Assembly: GCF_040958095.1 (NCBI RefSeq)
Contig: NC_091156.1
Span: 20,752,675-20,816,674, forward strand
Direction of reading: 5' to 3'
Length of the DNA: 64,000 bases
Origin: Procambarus clarkii
Lineage: Eukaryota > Arthropoda > Malacostraca > Decapoda > Cambaridae
The number at the start of each line of letters is the position of its first letter. Positions within the stretch are counted from its first letter, which is position 1. This document shows, piece after piece, positions 42,411 to 52,394 of the stretch. Under the pieces are notes generated by a model. The model saw only the letters and a list, made by a program, of their open reading frames with translations. It was not told where the DNA came from and did no database searches. The position numbers and the translations under genes were made by a program.

Positions 42411-42895
42411 GGGGTGTGGATCGCCGGGGCGGTAGGTCTGGGGCTCCCCCTTCTCCCCCTCCCGGGGAGGGGGGGCTGCACAGACAGCGGCGCAACGACG
42501 AATGACGTCATACTAGTTTGCTCGTTTTTGTTTGGGGAGTTCTATCTACTCGTTCGGCTTTTGGTTGCAATTTTCACCAGAATAGGGGTGTGTTTTGGGA
42601 CGCATACCTTTCTGGGTGCCTAACCCGGTCGATGGCAGACATAGAATGCTTCCAACCACACGGGGGTTTCTATAGGCCATTGCTCCCCTTGCCTCTCTGA
42701 GGGGGCCAGGTTCTGGCTTGTGGTCCCTGGTAGGCCCATAAGAACTCCGTACACATGACTGATGCAAAAGTCTGACATTAGCATATCAGCCTGGTAAGCT
42801 CCGGGAAGCCGTAGGGGCTCTCCCCAGAAAGGAGTTTCATTACATTAAACGCTGGTTTTCTGAGGGAAGCTACGACTCCCTGGAGCTACTTCACC
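42411..42895 (+). repeat. Module U, forward copy abutting a reverse edge
   Basis: The forward copy has CTGGGTGCCTAACCCGGTCG, ATTGCTCCCCTTGCCTCTCT, GGGCCAGGTTCTGGCTTGTG and GGTCCCTGGTAGGCCC, and ends GGGGCTCTCCCCAGAAAGGA. It is joined directly to TTTCATTACATTAAACGCTG, GTTTTCTGAGGGAAGC and CTCCCTGGAGCTAC. The two edges form an inverted repeat around 42835-42857, a foldback typical of DIRS inverted termini. Confidence 0.7.
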
Positions 42896-44430
42896 AAAGA
42901 CAATATAAAGAAGAGGACTTATCCGGGAGGCGGTCGGTGCTCTACACCCCAACTCGAAGTCAAGACAGGCTGCAGACACCGACCCAAAGAGACAAAGACC
43001 CGACTAGGCCCAGGAATGCTAACGAGGTAGGATGCAGCCAGGACCCTGTTCGACTGCCAAAAACCCCGCGCCAGAATGTCAGCTCAGGACATGTTACCAA
43101 AGATGGCAGCAAGAGCAGCAAACTTACGAACGTCATGGGCACGGGTATAAACCGCAGTCTGGCTAGACTAATAACCCTGCAGATGACCTGAGAGACCTGT
43201 ACCCGTGAACAGGGAAGAAGGGAAACCGGATCAACCCAAAGCGTGTCTCTGGCCACAGAAGCCGTGGAGTGCAAATAACGGTGGAGGGCCACAACCGGAC
43301 AACACATGATGCACCCTCCGCCTGATCAACCAAGCACCAAGGACCCCTCCGGAAATCGAGCACTCTATCCAAAGACCAAGGCGGTTCAGGCGACGCACGA
43401 GCTGGCTGGAGGTGAAACAACGCACGAGACAGCTTGCGAAATAGCGCAGAAGTAACATCTATACTGAAGGCAAGCTGAAGCGGCTCTGCCAGTGTTGCAT
43501 GATACGAGGCGACAGTATTCGGCATATGATGACAGTTCTGGAGTAACCAAGAGAGAAAGGACAATACCACTCGAACCGAAAGCGAAGTACAATGACGAAG
43601 AGTCAAAAAGAACCGTAAGGACCGTCAGGAAACTTCATACAGCCGCCAAGACGAAGCCTGCAGATGGAAACACCATCAATGAGGCCACCGGATCACCATA
43701 CAGATGGTGATAAACCATCAAAAACATCAAACGCGAAGACTCGAGGAGAAGAGCGAACCAGTTTCGCAACGGACCGGGCTGATCCGTTGCGGAGGGCTCT
43801 TTCGGGACTGATCCGAAAGAAGTGCGAAGCCGTAGAAAAACCTCCAGGTTCGGACACTAGGGCAAGCAGCACCTAAAACCACGGATGGGCCGGCCACCAC
43901 TTGGCCAAAAGGACTACTCGCCCCTGGTAAGTCTCCAAGCAAGCCAGGACCTGGAGCAACAGCTGGACCGGGGAAAAGAGGTACAGGAACTCCCACCTTG
44001 ACCAGTCCTGTCGACGATCGATCCCAACGGCCTCGAGGTCAGGGGAAGGGCGCCACATATACCGGAAGATGCCTCAACCAAGCCGATGCAAAGAGGTCCA
44101 CCTCTGGACACCCGAACGTCTGGCAGAGCCAACTGAATGAGTAGGCATCAACCTTCCATTCCGTGGAGAGGGGAACGAACCGAGACAGGCCGTCCATCAG
44201 GACATTGGATACCCCCCCGGACATGAACCGCCAGGAGAGCTAAACCCCGAGAACTCAGCAGATGAGTCCCCTGAAGCGACCAGCCCCAAAGAGCCATGGA
44301 CCGCATTGAACCCCCTTGTTTCAGGCAATGAACCACCGGGTAAAAGTCCGAATGAAGTCGGATTGCCAATCCGAGAGCGACCCGAATCCTTCAAAGTGCA
44401 AACCTTATCCCATCAGCCCAGGAACTGCAG
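42896..44430 (-). mobile_element. DIRS element, RNase H and tyrosine recombinase region
   Basis: Minus-strand order: an RNase H-region block RLHSDFYPVVHCLKQGGSM (44360-44300), then FVPLSTEWKVDAYSFSWLCQ and VDLFASAWLRHLPVYVAPFP (44190-44040), then after a shift DWSRWEFLYLFSPVQLLLQV and LACLETYQGRVVLL (44020-43900). A recombinase-region block ARDTLWVDPVSLLPCSRVQV (about 43250-43190) follows. VDLFAS-N/W-LP-YV-P-P is diagnostic of DIRS RNase H. Several shifts and stops make it defunct; the catalytic R-H-R-Y residues of the recombinase were not located. Confidence 0.75.
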
Positions 44431-44850
44431 AGTGAATTGCCGGCATGGGGGTCTGGGGCTCCCCCTTCCCCCCTCCCAGGGAGGGGGGGAGCTGCACAGA
44501 CATGCGGCATGGCTCGTGTGATGTTATTCTTGTTTGCTCGTTTTCAGTTGGGGAGTTCTGTCCACTTGTCTATTTTCGTTTTTTTTTTAACCAGAATAGG
44601 GGTTTGTTTTGTGGTGCCTATTTTTCTGGGTCCCTGTCTCGGTCGATGGCAAATATAGAATGCTCCAAAATCCCATGTGCATTCTATGGGCCATTGTTCC
44701 TCGTGCCTCTCTGAGGGGGCCAGGTTCTGGCTCGTGGTCCCCGGTAGGCGTAAAACTCCACCCACATCAACTGACGCCAAAAGTTAGGACTATCCTTATC
44801 AGCCTGGATAACTCTGAGAAGCCTGTAGGAGCTCCCCCAGAAATTCTCTG
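44431..44850 (+). repeat. Module U copy
   Basis: Forward blocks: CTTCCCCCCTCCCAGGGAGG, AGTTCTGTCCACTTGTC, CCTGTCTCGGTCGATGGC, GGCCAGGTTCTGGCTCGTGG, TCCCCGGTAGGC, CTCTGAGAAGCCTGTAGGAG and CTCCCCCAGAAA. A poly-T run interrupts at 44580-44589. Confidence 0.7.
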
Positions 44851-44962
44851 TAAAATGATAAATTTCCTTTCCCTGAGCATGTACATGTAAAAAAATATCA
44901 AATTCTACTTACTTTGGCTGTGGGGACATGGACAAAGTGGTGCGTGACATCATCACGGGCTG
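44850..44962. repeat. 113-bp repeat, inverted copy at 51.63-51.74 kb
   Basis: AAAATGATAAATTTCCTTTC, CCTGAGCATGTACATG, TTACTTTGGCTGTGGGGACA and GTGACATCATCACGGG here are the reverse complement of blocks at 51630-51745 (CGTCCCCACAACCAAAGTAA, CAGGTTCAGGGAAGGGAATT and so on). It borders module U in both places, so it may be an outer edge of the same element family. Confidence 0.75.
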
Positions 44963-45285
44963 TTCGCCCGTGTGTGAAGCTCCCAGAAGCAGTCGTGTGG
45001 GCCATTCAAGATTCGCAAGTTGCCACCAATATATTTACAGTTATTTTTTATATGTATTTTCAATGCTTTGTAATTAGTTTATTATCGTATATGATGCACA
45101 TTTGTGTCCTTTACAATATGTATACAGTAGAACATTCATAATGTTCCAAAAAAGTGTGATACATGGTCACTAATGTGTCCACAACAAATGTTCACTGGTA
45201 CAATATTACCTATTCAATATTCAATATTTTTACAATATGTACACTTTTACACAATATTTATAGTCACACACACTATATTACACAC
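44963..45285. other. Nothing recognised
   Basis: AT-rich intron sequence with scattered ACAATATTT and CAATATTCAATATTTTTACA repeats. No coding sequence. Confidence 0.4.
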
Positions 45286-46380
45286 TCACTACTTCAGAAG
45301 TGAGTGAAAGTCAAAGAAGCAGTCCATGGTACACAGGGCAACGTCGCACTCAATGCACCAGGTACAAACAGATTTTTGCTTCCAGTTTCTTCGTTTGTAT
45401 GCATGCAAATAATGCACTCAAATACACCCTTGGCTTTAGTACCTGTAGGTGGTATGTAACCAAGCATGTGAAGTGTAAGGTGGTCTTGAAAAGATCACAT
45501 TGTAAGGTAGGATTGAAAAGATTCAGATATTCTGGAAGACATTCAGCTATTCTTGAAAAGATCACTTTGTAAGGTAGAATTGAAAAAATCCAGGTTTTCT
45601 TGGAAAGATCTAGGAAAAGCTCAATGACAAAATTCTTTCCTTGTATCTCATATTTGTCCTAGTATCCTTCATATCTTCATCTATATATGGAAAAATGAGT
45701 GAAACACCAACATCAGAATCATAATTGTGATTTGCGTTACAAAATTATCACAGTTGTCTCTCACGAATTCACCCGTGCTCCTTGTATTGCCGCCACCGCC
45801 ACCACTGGCAATAAACACCACCATGGAAGTGGGTAACACTGTTCATCTATGCTGCTTGTATCAGAAGCATCATCATTGAACCCAGAAAACAATTCATCTA
45901 TAGTATCTCTATAAAAATTGGATATGACATAGGTGGTCATGGGTGGCGCACAGCCACTACTGGATACACTCGCTGTATCATCCTCATCGGTGCTTTATCA
46001 CTTGTATCCAACCCTTGTGTTAGGTCCTTATTGTGCCTAGCTTCATCAGCATCATGACCCTTATGTTCTACAAACAATAAGGTCAGAATTTCACCGACAG
46101 AGAGCGATCTTTCAACACCAAGTCGGACGGGGAATTGTGAACCAGAGGAGCATGCACCACCCATAGTTGCTCACTGGGAACTGAGACAGCCAGCAGCCCT
46201 AGGGCATTCTGGGAATTTTTTTCAAGATGGCTGCCTCTCACTGGCTGTCCCTGGAGTCCATTTTGTACCTAACCTACCACGCATGCATTTTGAATGGTAC
46301 GAAATCTTAAATTGGTGTTTTCTCGGCCTGCACAGTTTCTGGCAAACGAGTTTTCTCGGCCAGCGCAGTCCAGTGGTTAA
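45286..46380 (-). mobile_element. piggyBac-like derivative, minus strand
   Basis: The left end (minus sense) is the TTAA at 46377-46380 followed by CCACTGGACTGCGCTGG. Downstream on the minus strand are GTKWTPGTASERQPS-like and SVGEILTLLFVEHKGHDADE (46110-46040) frames. Near the far end is the cysteine-rich C terminus, FECIICMHT (about 45425), then SVCTWCIECDVALC and TMDCFFDFHSLLK with a TAG stop (about 45297-45380). This is the best preserved copy of that domain here, with one frameshift inside it. The DDD catalytic core is missing. Confidence 0.75.
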
Positions 46381-46418
46381 CAATTGACCACTGTGCTGCG
46401 CCAGCCGAGAAAACTTGT
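46349..46418. repeat. Head-to-head piggyBac-like termini
   Basis: Two terminal sequences face away from each other: ...GCAGTCCAGTGGTTAA ends at 46380, and after CAA, TTGACCACTGTGCTGCGCC starts at 46384. The outer parts also pair (TTTTCTCGGCCAGCGC and GCGCCAGCCGAGAAAA). The result is a roughly 70-bp imperfect palindrome. Confidence 0.85.
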
Positions 46419-46560
46419 TTGCCTGAAAATGCGCATGCTGACATATGATGATGTTAGTACAGCGTAACATAAGAATCGAAAAATCTCATGCATACGAGGG
46501 GGGCACACATTTGCTTCCTCAGACCTCCAGTAACCATCCCTAATCTTAAAATCATCCTGA
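46384..46560 (+). mobile_element. Second piggyBac-like end (fragment)
   Basis: TTGACCACTGTGCTGCGCCA followed by GCCGAGAAAACTTGTTTGCC resembles the left end of the 27.15 and 46.38-kb elements, with TTAA changed to TTGA. The rest has a GCTTCCTCAGACCTCCAGT patch (46511-46529) echoing GGACCTCCAGTGAGAGGCG of the 27.2-kb element. No coding part is legible. Confidence 0.5.
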
Positions 46561-46812
46561 GTCTCTCACTTTCCTTTCATGGGCTTAGTAAAGTGTTCTA
46601 GGTTGCTTAGATCTATGAACCGATCCTAAGCTTTAGGAACATGTAGGGCAGCCGTACTATTCAATTTTAATAATAAGAGAATAGACTGGGAGAAAATAAA
46701 CAGGGAACTTACAAACATTCATTGGGAAAATGTTCTAAGAAATAAATATCCTACACAACGAAAAGAAAAACTGACTTCCGAAGCATATTAAGTCTGTCTG
46801 AAACATGTTCCT

Positions 46813-47496
46813 TTGAGGAAAGCCAGAAAAAGGTTCAATGTAGAAAGACAACGCAGACGACATTACAAAAGGAGGAAGAAATTAACGGAAATGCTTAAGC
46901 AGACACGACTCTCCATACAGAGAAGAAATAATTTAAACAGGGAGATTGAAGAAATCGAACAGAGACTGAAGCATTCCTATCAGACTGAAGAAAGGCAACT
47001 AGAACAGAAAGCAATTCAAGAAATAAAGAAAAAAATAAAATATTTCTTCACATATGCTAAATCAAAAGCAAAAACCACTGCCAGTATTGGACCTATTCGT
47101 ATTAGTGAAGGTTCATACACTGAGGATGACAAAGAAATTGGTGAAATCCAAAAAAAGCAGTATGAGGACATGTTTAGCACTCCGATACTCAGCATAAAAG
47201 TGGAAGATTCAGACAATTTCTTTATGAATGATACTCAAACACCTGTAAATATAACTGATATCAACACGAGCGTGGCAGATTTTCAAAGAGAAATTGACAA
47301 TATGCCCATGCACTCAGTCCCGGGTCCAGGCTCATGGAATTCAATATTTATAAAGAAATGCAAAGTGCCAGTAGCACAGGCACTCAGTATAGTGTGGAGG
47401 AAAAGCTTGGACACAGGGGAGATACCAGATGCACTTAAAGCAGCAGACATAGCCCCTCTACACAAGGGAGGGAGCAAAGCATTGGCAAAGAATTAG
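46813..47496 (+). pseudogene. LINE-A linker and RT N-terminal region
   Basis: 227 codons. A highly basic, coiled-coil-like stretch (KARKRFNVERQRRRHYKRRK, then many E/K/Q up to about residue 75) precedes FFTYAKSKAKTTASIGPI (about 78-95), an EIQKKQYEDMFSTP block (about 117-130), MPMHSVPGPGSWNSIFIKKC (about 170-189) and LKAADIAPLHKGGSKALAKN (208-227). These are the pre-RT and RT-0/1 regions of jockey/CR1-like LINEs. The TAG at 47494-47496 sits where YRPV would follow. Confidence 0.85.
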
Positions 47497-47541
47497 AGAC
47501 CAGTTGCACTAACGTCCCACATAATAAAAGTATTTGAGAGA

Positions 47542-48354
47542 GTGATCAGGATTCAGGTCACTAGATTCATGGAGACCAATGACCTCCACAATCCAGGCCA
47601 ACATGGATTTAGAGCAGGAAGATCATGCCTCTCACAGCTACTTGACCATTATGACAAAATCACCGAGGCATTAGAGGAAAAACATAATGCAGATGTCGTG
47701 TACACAGATTTTGCAAAGGCATTCAACAAATGTGACCATGGAGTGATTGCACACAAAATGAGGTCAATGGGTATAGCTGGTAAAGTAGGACGCTGGATAC
47801 TCAATTTCCTGTCGAACAGAACACAAAGAGTAACAGTCAATCAAGTAAAATCGAGTCCGAGCGCAGTTAAAAGCTCTGTACCTCAAGGTACAGTCCTTGC
47901 ACCACTGCTGTTCCTTATTCTCATATCAGATATAGACAAAAACACAAGTCACAGCTTCATGTCATCCTTTGCAGATACAAAAATTAGAATGAAAATTACC
48001 TCTACTGAAGACATTGATAAACTACAAACTGATATTAATAAAGTTTTCGATTGGGCCGCAGAAAATAACATGATGTTTAACGGTGATAAATTCCAGGTAC
48101 TCAGATACGGCAAAAATGAGGATCTTAAACATAATACAGGGTACAAAACACAATCGAATCTGCCCATAGTAGGAAAACAGCATGTCAAGGATTTGGAAAT
48201 AATGATGTCCGACGACCTAACGTTTAGGAAGCATGACCAACCAAGTATTGCGTCAGCCAGAAAAATGATAGGATGGATTACGAGAACCTTCAAGTCCAGA
48301 GATCCCATCGCAATGGTTGTACTCTTCAAATCACATTGTGTTGTCCCGTCTTGA
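47542..48354 (+). pseudogene. LINE-A RT palm and thumb, catalytic codon lost
   Basis: 270 codons: NPGQHGFRAGRSCLSQLLDH (about 17-36), VVYTDFAKAFNKCDHGVIAH (about 50-70, palm A with Asp), VKSSVPQGTVLAPLLFLILI (palm B), then HSFMSSFADTKIRMKI. The palm C box should read FADD; one GAT codon between 47976 and 47977 is missing compared with the copies at 4.6, 5.9 and 11.7 kb. Downstream VFDWAAENNMMFNGDKFQVL, MSDDLTFRKH and MIGWITRTFKSRDP remain before a frameshift at the end. Confidence 0.9.
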
Positions 48355-48469
48355 GTAATGCTCAGTACTCACTTCCCCCTTCAGAGCAGGAGAGATTGCT
48401 GAAATTGAGGGAATACAGAGAACATATACGGCACGCATAGACGAGATAAAGCACCTAAATTATTGGGAT

Positions 48470-48930
48470 CGACTCAAAGCTCTCCAAATGTACTCACTAG
48501 AAAGGCAACGAGAGAGATGGAAAATACTGGAGGGACAGGTCCCAAATCTGCAGAGTAAAATAACAACGTACTGGAGTGAACGACATGGAAGAAAATGCAG
48601 AATAGAATCAGTGAAGAGCAGAGGTGCCATGGGCACAATCAGAGAACACTGTATGAACTTCAGAGGCCCACAGTTGTTCAACATCCTACCAGCGAGCATC
48701 AGAAATATTACAGGAACAACCGTGGACATCTTCAAGAGGAAACTAGATTGTTTCCTTCAAGGAGTGCCGGACCAACCGGGTTGTGGTGGGTATGTGGGCC
48801 TGCGGGCCACTCCAAGCAACAGCCTGGTGGACCAAACTCTCACAAGTCTGGCCTCGGGCCGGGCTTGGGGAGTAGAAGAACTCCCAGAACCCCATCAACC
48901 AGTTATCAACCTAGGTATGTGCCACTGAAA
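48470..48930 (+). pseudogene. LINE-A C-terminal region and tail
   Basis: The frame at 48488-48928 includes WKILEGQVPNLQSKITTYWS, RGAMGTIREHCMNFRGPQLF, ILPASIRNITGTTVDIFKRK, FLQGVPDQPGCGGYVGLRAT and SNSLVDQTL. About 12 codons after ERQRER are missing relative to the 6.5-kb copy (YQIIYT deleted). The 3' end of this block is the part seen alone at 1.4, 28.4 and 52.8 kb. Confidence 0.85.
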
Positions 48931-49074
48931 GTTTAACAGCAGCAAGTGAGTGATTACAATTATATATTTCAGGCAAAATGTTTGCTATGTCCAATTATAA
49001 GATTTAGGCTTATATATAGGCCATATATATATTTATATATTAATATGAATAAATACATGGTGTGCCCACAAAGA

Positions 49075-49505
49075 AACTGTACTGTCACTGAGAAGAGAAC
49101 CATAGGTGGAACACCATCAAAGTAGCCACCTGATCATCATACAAATGGCGATACACCCGCATCAGAAATTTCAGACACGTATTGTGGAGGAGTAAGTCGA
49201 ACCAGCAAGGAACCTCACCGGCCTGACCTGCCAAAAGAGGTGGAGCGGTGGAAAAAGCCTGGGTTCAGACACCGAGCAAGCAGCACCTGATTGCTCAGGA
49301 TGCACCGCTTTCTCAGGACGAACCCAGCAATTGTGAGAGCAGCGAAAAAGGCTGCCCTCAAAGATACCAGAACATCCTCCGAAGACAAACCCTGCCCAGC
49401 GGATAAACCAGAAGAGCAAAGTTCAGGCTGCCACACAGCTGCTCGAGCAACTGCCGAGTGAGACAGAAATGAAATGACTAGGAATGCAATAATTTTAAGA
49501 GACAC
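49075..49505 (-). mobile_element. DIRS fragment (RT-connection/RNase H region)
   Basis: The minus-strand frame 49505-49215 includes AVARAAVWQPELCSSGLSAG, QGLSSEDVLVSLRAAFFAAL and TIAGFVL. It is collinear with the DIRS segment near 53.25-53.4 kb (VARGSVWKPELCDDGLPAGS, VLVPSGTFLLPLAIAGFEP). A module-free fragment of about 0.4 kb. Confidence 0.65.
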
Positions 49506-49904
49506 GGTTTAAATGAATTCTTCTGTTAAAGATCAGAACAAAAAGTTTTCATGTGGCACTAATGGGAGAGGCACAGCCAATCCCATCGCTATTAAGAACA
49601 GACAATGAAACATAGCGGCCCTGTGGTAATAGTGGGAACCATGATAAATAATACATGAAGCCTTTGAGAAAGTTTCTGCTTTTAAAAAGGAATTTTTGTT
49701 TTCTAATATCAGTGTAATTTGCAGACATTCAAGATCTGTATGAGTGGCATTTGTCAAGAGTGGAAACAAAACCACTACACATACTGTACATAAACTTACT
49801 CTTGTACAATCTTTCAACCATCAAACTAGGAAGGAAGAACATTTAGAGTTGGTGCTATGCAAGGTCAACAAAGTAACAGGAAACTACAGAATATTTAGTC
49901 ATAC

Positions 49905-50078
49905 CTGATAGTCAAGTTGCATGAGTGATCGTCCTTCATTAGTACATCTCCGCGCTCCAGCAAAGCCCTCCAAGAGAGTGCGATTGGTGATGCGCACAAT
50001 ACACTCCCACAATGCTGTGTATGCCTCGCTGGGTATGGGAGACACACGGCTCATTTCCTCCAGACGCATGCTCAGCAC
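49905..50078 (-). CDS. VPS50: VPS50/syndetin, penultimate coding exon
   Basis: 174 nt, phase 0 at both ends; acceptor ATTCTTCTGCAG (minus) before 50078 and donor CAG|GTATGA at 49905/49904. It encodes 58 residues: VLSMRLEEMSRVSPIPSEAY, TALWECIVRITNRTLLEGFA, GARRCTNEGRSLMQLDYQ. The NRT..EG.A...-C-NEGR-LMQLD-Q signature is the conserved C-terminal domain of syndetin. It joins seamlessly to the exons at 52.3 kb (upstream, ends LRQLQ) and 38.4 kb (downstream, starts QFLMKLE). Confidence 0.95.
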
Positions 50079-50209
50079 CTGCAGAAGAATAGATCAAGCA
50101 ACTCCTTTAACACAAGAATAATTTTAGTTTAAGGTAGATTATATATTGATACATATTACTATAAAACTGATGCATGGCAAATAAAGGTTGCAGCATTTAT
50201 TTATTTACA

Positions 50210-50858
50210 TTTTACTTATCTTAGAATTCCCCTGCTTGTAAGCAGGCAAACAGATTACCAGTAGCAGTGGTGAAACCTCAAGGGTAACGGAGGAGGCGAG
50301 CCACCACAACCTAGGCTAGCCTAATAAGCAGCTAAGCAGACCTCCTCCATACACAGAGGGAAAATTCCTAAAAATTTAAAAAAAAAAAAAAATGAGCCCA
50401 GAAACCATACCTCAAGCAAACTACCAGCCAGAGAGAAACGTTGGCTGTCGGACAGATATAAGCAGACTATGCCAGCTCCAGTGCGCCCCCTCACCCCCCT
50501 TCCCCTAGCCAATAACACTTCCCGACCCAGGGCAAGACAGAAAGACCCAAACTCCCGACTTACCCCAAGGGCAAAGAGAACATCAAGCGATGAAGCCCTC
50601 AAATGGAGAGTGTATCCCAAACATCTAGGAAAGGGAACCTTGATAAGCAAGGGTAGTACTTATGGAGCACCCAGGGAAGGGTACCCTAGGAACATGCAGC
50701 TCCAAGTACAAGAACACCTGGCCACCACACCACACACACACACAGCTGGTACAGCCACACAGGGCAAAATCCAGAACAGGAACTTTAAGCCAGAGGCGAC
50801 TGAGTGACCGCTAGCACATCAGGACAAGAACTGAGGTGGTGGATGGCTGGCTCCCCCT
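50210..50858 (-). mobile_element. DIRS leader debris
   Basis: A/C-rich on the plus strand with the recurrent leader sentence CACCCAGGGAAGGGTACCCT, AGGAACATGCAGCTCCAAGT, also seen at 15.79 kb. The minus-strand frame 50650-50321 shows no legible domain. 50079-50209 is plain intron. Confidence 0.45.
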
Positions 50859-51625
50859 GCTCCTTGTGGGGATGAGTGGGAGCACTAGATGCATGCAGGG
50901 TTGTTAGTTTCTATTATTTTATGTTACTTTCTTTTCTTTCAGCAGAAGTTTCTTTGCTCTTTCTGGCTGTAGGTTGTAATTTTACCCACTAGTTGTTTGT
51001 TTTGGTTTGCCTATCTTTTTGGGTGCCCTCCCCAGTCGATGGTGGAATATGACATACTTTAAATGTAAAGTGCTCATAGGCCATTGCTCCCTGTGCCTCT
51101 CTGAGGTGACCAGTTTTTGGCTCTCGTTCTCAGTAGGACTAGAACTCCTTGTGACTGATGACCCCCAAACTAATATAGTCTAGCATATATCAGTTCAGAT
51201 AGCTTCAGGGAGCCGACGGGGCTCCCCCATAAAAGAGGAGTTGTGGGTGGAGCCAAGGTGGAATTAACCAACACCTACAATTCCAGGGCCCTAAGCACCA
51301 GACAGGGCAGCTCTGGGGCATCCAACTGAGCATGCAACCTAGACTGCTGCAACCAAAAAAAACTAACAGGCTCATGCTACATCACAGTGCTCAGGAAAAG
51401 CCACCAAGGGCAAATACCATACCACTTAGCTGAACAGAAGAGTGTGCACAGAAGAGAGGCGACCCAGGAACCACTACATCAGTGAAAGAGCCGACAGATC
51501 ATCCCCTAGCATGTGAGCTACGTCCCCAGTTCCCCCAAATGAGAGAATTTGATGTTTTTTTACATGGTTAGGGAACTTCATTAGGCGGGTTTCGCGGTCG
51601 GGGGCTATCTTTTCAGAGACCAGGC
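50859..51625 (+). repeat. Module U copy with flanking DIRS sequence
   Basis: Forward blocks: CTTTTTGGGTGCCCTCCCCA, GTCGATGGTGGAATATGACA, ATTGCTCCCTGTGCCTCTCT, GTTTTTGGCTCTCGTTCTCA and GATAGCTTCAGGGAGCCGAC, ending GGGGCTCCCCCATAAAAG (about 51234). 51240-51540 continues with A/C-rich DIRS-like sequence. Confidence 0.6.
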
Positions 51626-51745
51626 CCTGATGACGTCACAGTGCACCTTGTTCACGTCCCCACAACCAAAGTAAGTGGAATTTGGTATTTATTTTTACAT
51701 AGACAGGTTCAGGGAAGGGAATTTATCATTTTACAAAGAAAAAAA
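51626..51745. repeat. Inverted partner of the 44.85-kb repeat
   Basis: GATGACGTCACAGTGCACC, TTGTTCACGTCCCCACAACC, AAAGTAAGTGGAATTTGGTA and CAGGTTCAGGGAAGGGAATT, TATCATTTTACAAAG correspond to the reverse complement of 44850-44962 with scattered mismatches. Confidence 0.75.
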
Positions 51746-52247
51746 GTATTTTTTGGAACACTTTATTTCATGCGCACAGGGGGAATTTCACAATAAACTC
51801 GGTGCAGCACGTTGGTTAAACAAAGACTGCATGACTACCATAACTCTCAAGCCAAGTTCCCACCAAGTGGATTACTTTTCATTAACGTTTAAATTGCTAT
51901 TTCAGTCATTTCTGCTACAGTCCTTTCCTATTTCCCATACCTGTACTGTCATCTGTTTCTAAATTTATTTCTACTTCTTCACTTGCACATGTTTGGTGGG
52001 AAACTTCCTACTTTAATACACATTTTCTGTGCAAAATACTGTAAGTGACAACTATTTTATGCATAACATAATTAAACCAAAAGGGAATTCCACATCAAGC
52101 ATTTTAAGTAATCCTTCAAAGCATCTATATTAATGGGGCTGAGATGCCTGGATAATATTCTACATGAGGCCACTTACCCAAAGTCAAGTTTTGCAAGGAA
52201 ACAAGACATCAAAGGATAGATGGAATAAGCATTGAATTATACCATAC
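51746..52247. other. VPS50 intron, nothing recognised
   Basis: AT-rich sequence without repeats I can name, running to the VPS50 donor (CAG|GTATGG on the minus strand, 52248/52247). Confidence 0.5.
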
Positions 52248-52394
52248 CTGTAGCTGTCTCAACAACACGTCAACATACTCGCTATGTTGGCTCATGAGAT
52301 CACTGATATCCCACTTGACACAGGCCATGCGGTTTAGAATTCCATCATAATCAATAACTTGTGTTGCAACAGCTGTGTATACATGATGGCGAAT
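52248..52394 (-). CDS. VPS50: VPS50/syndetin, internal exon
   Basis: 147 nt, phase 0 both ends; acceptor TTTTTTTCCAG (minus) before 52394 and donor CAG|GTATGG. It encodes 49 residues: IRHHVYTAVATQVIDYDGIL, NRMACVKWDISDLMSQHSEY, VDVLLRQLQ. The VKWD-.-.-MSQH-.YVD-LL signature is a highly conserved block of syndetin. The upstream exon ends in TPE, giving E-IRHHVYTAV across the junction. Confidence 0.95.

Larger units (their letters stand above)
46645..48915 (+). mobile_element. LINE-A, longest copy
   Basis: About 2.3 kb, from the linker before the RT through the 3' tail (CATCAACCAGTTATCAACC). It provides the reference order for the truncated copies elsewhere. CR1/jockey-like; no RNase H. The ORF is split by TAA at 46788, TAG at 47494, a shift near 48340 and a shift near 48515. 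It lies in the VPS50 last intron, antisense to the gene. Confidence 0.9.
38458..49904 (-). other. VPS50 last intron (11.4 kb), TE-filled
   Basis: Bounded by donor GTATGA (minus, 49904) and acceptor TTATCCACAG (minus, ends 38458). 38520-39640 is mostly plain intron with a (GAA)n run at 38674-38692; the open frame at 38956-39201 has no recognisable domain. 48920-49070 and 49500-49904 show nothing. The rest is the DIRS, Tigger, piggyBac-like and LINE-A material listed separately. Confidence 0.9.

Noticed and set aside
43231..43876. Overlapping 70-150 codon frames on both strands as possible host genes
   Set aside because: They are frame-shadows of a DIRS recombinase/RNase H region. The minus-strand blocks match the other DIRS copies.
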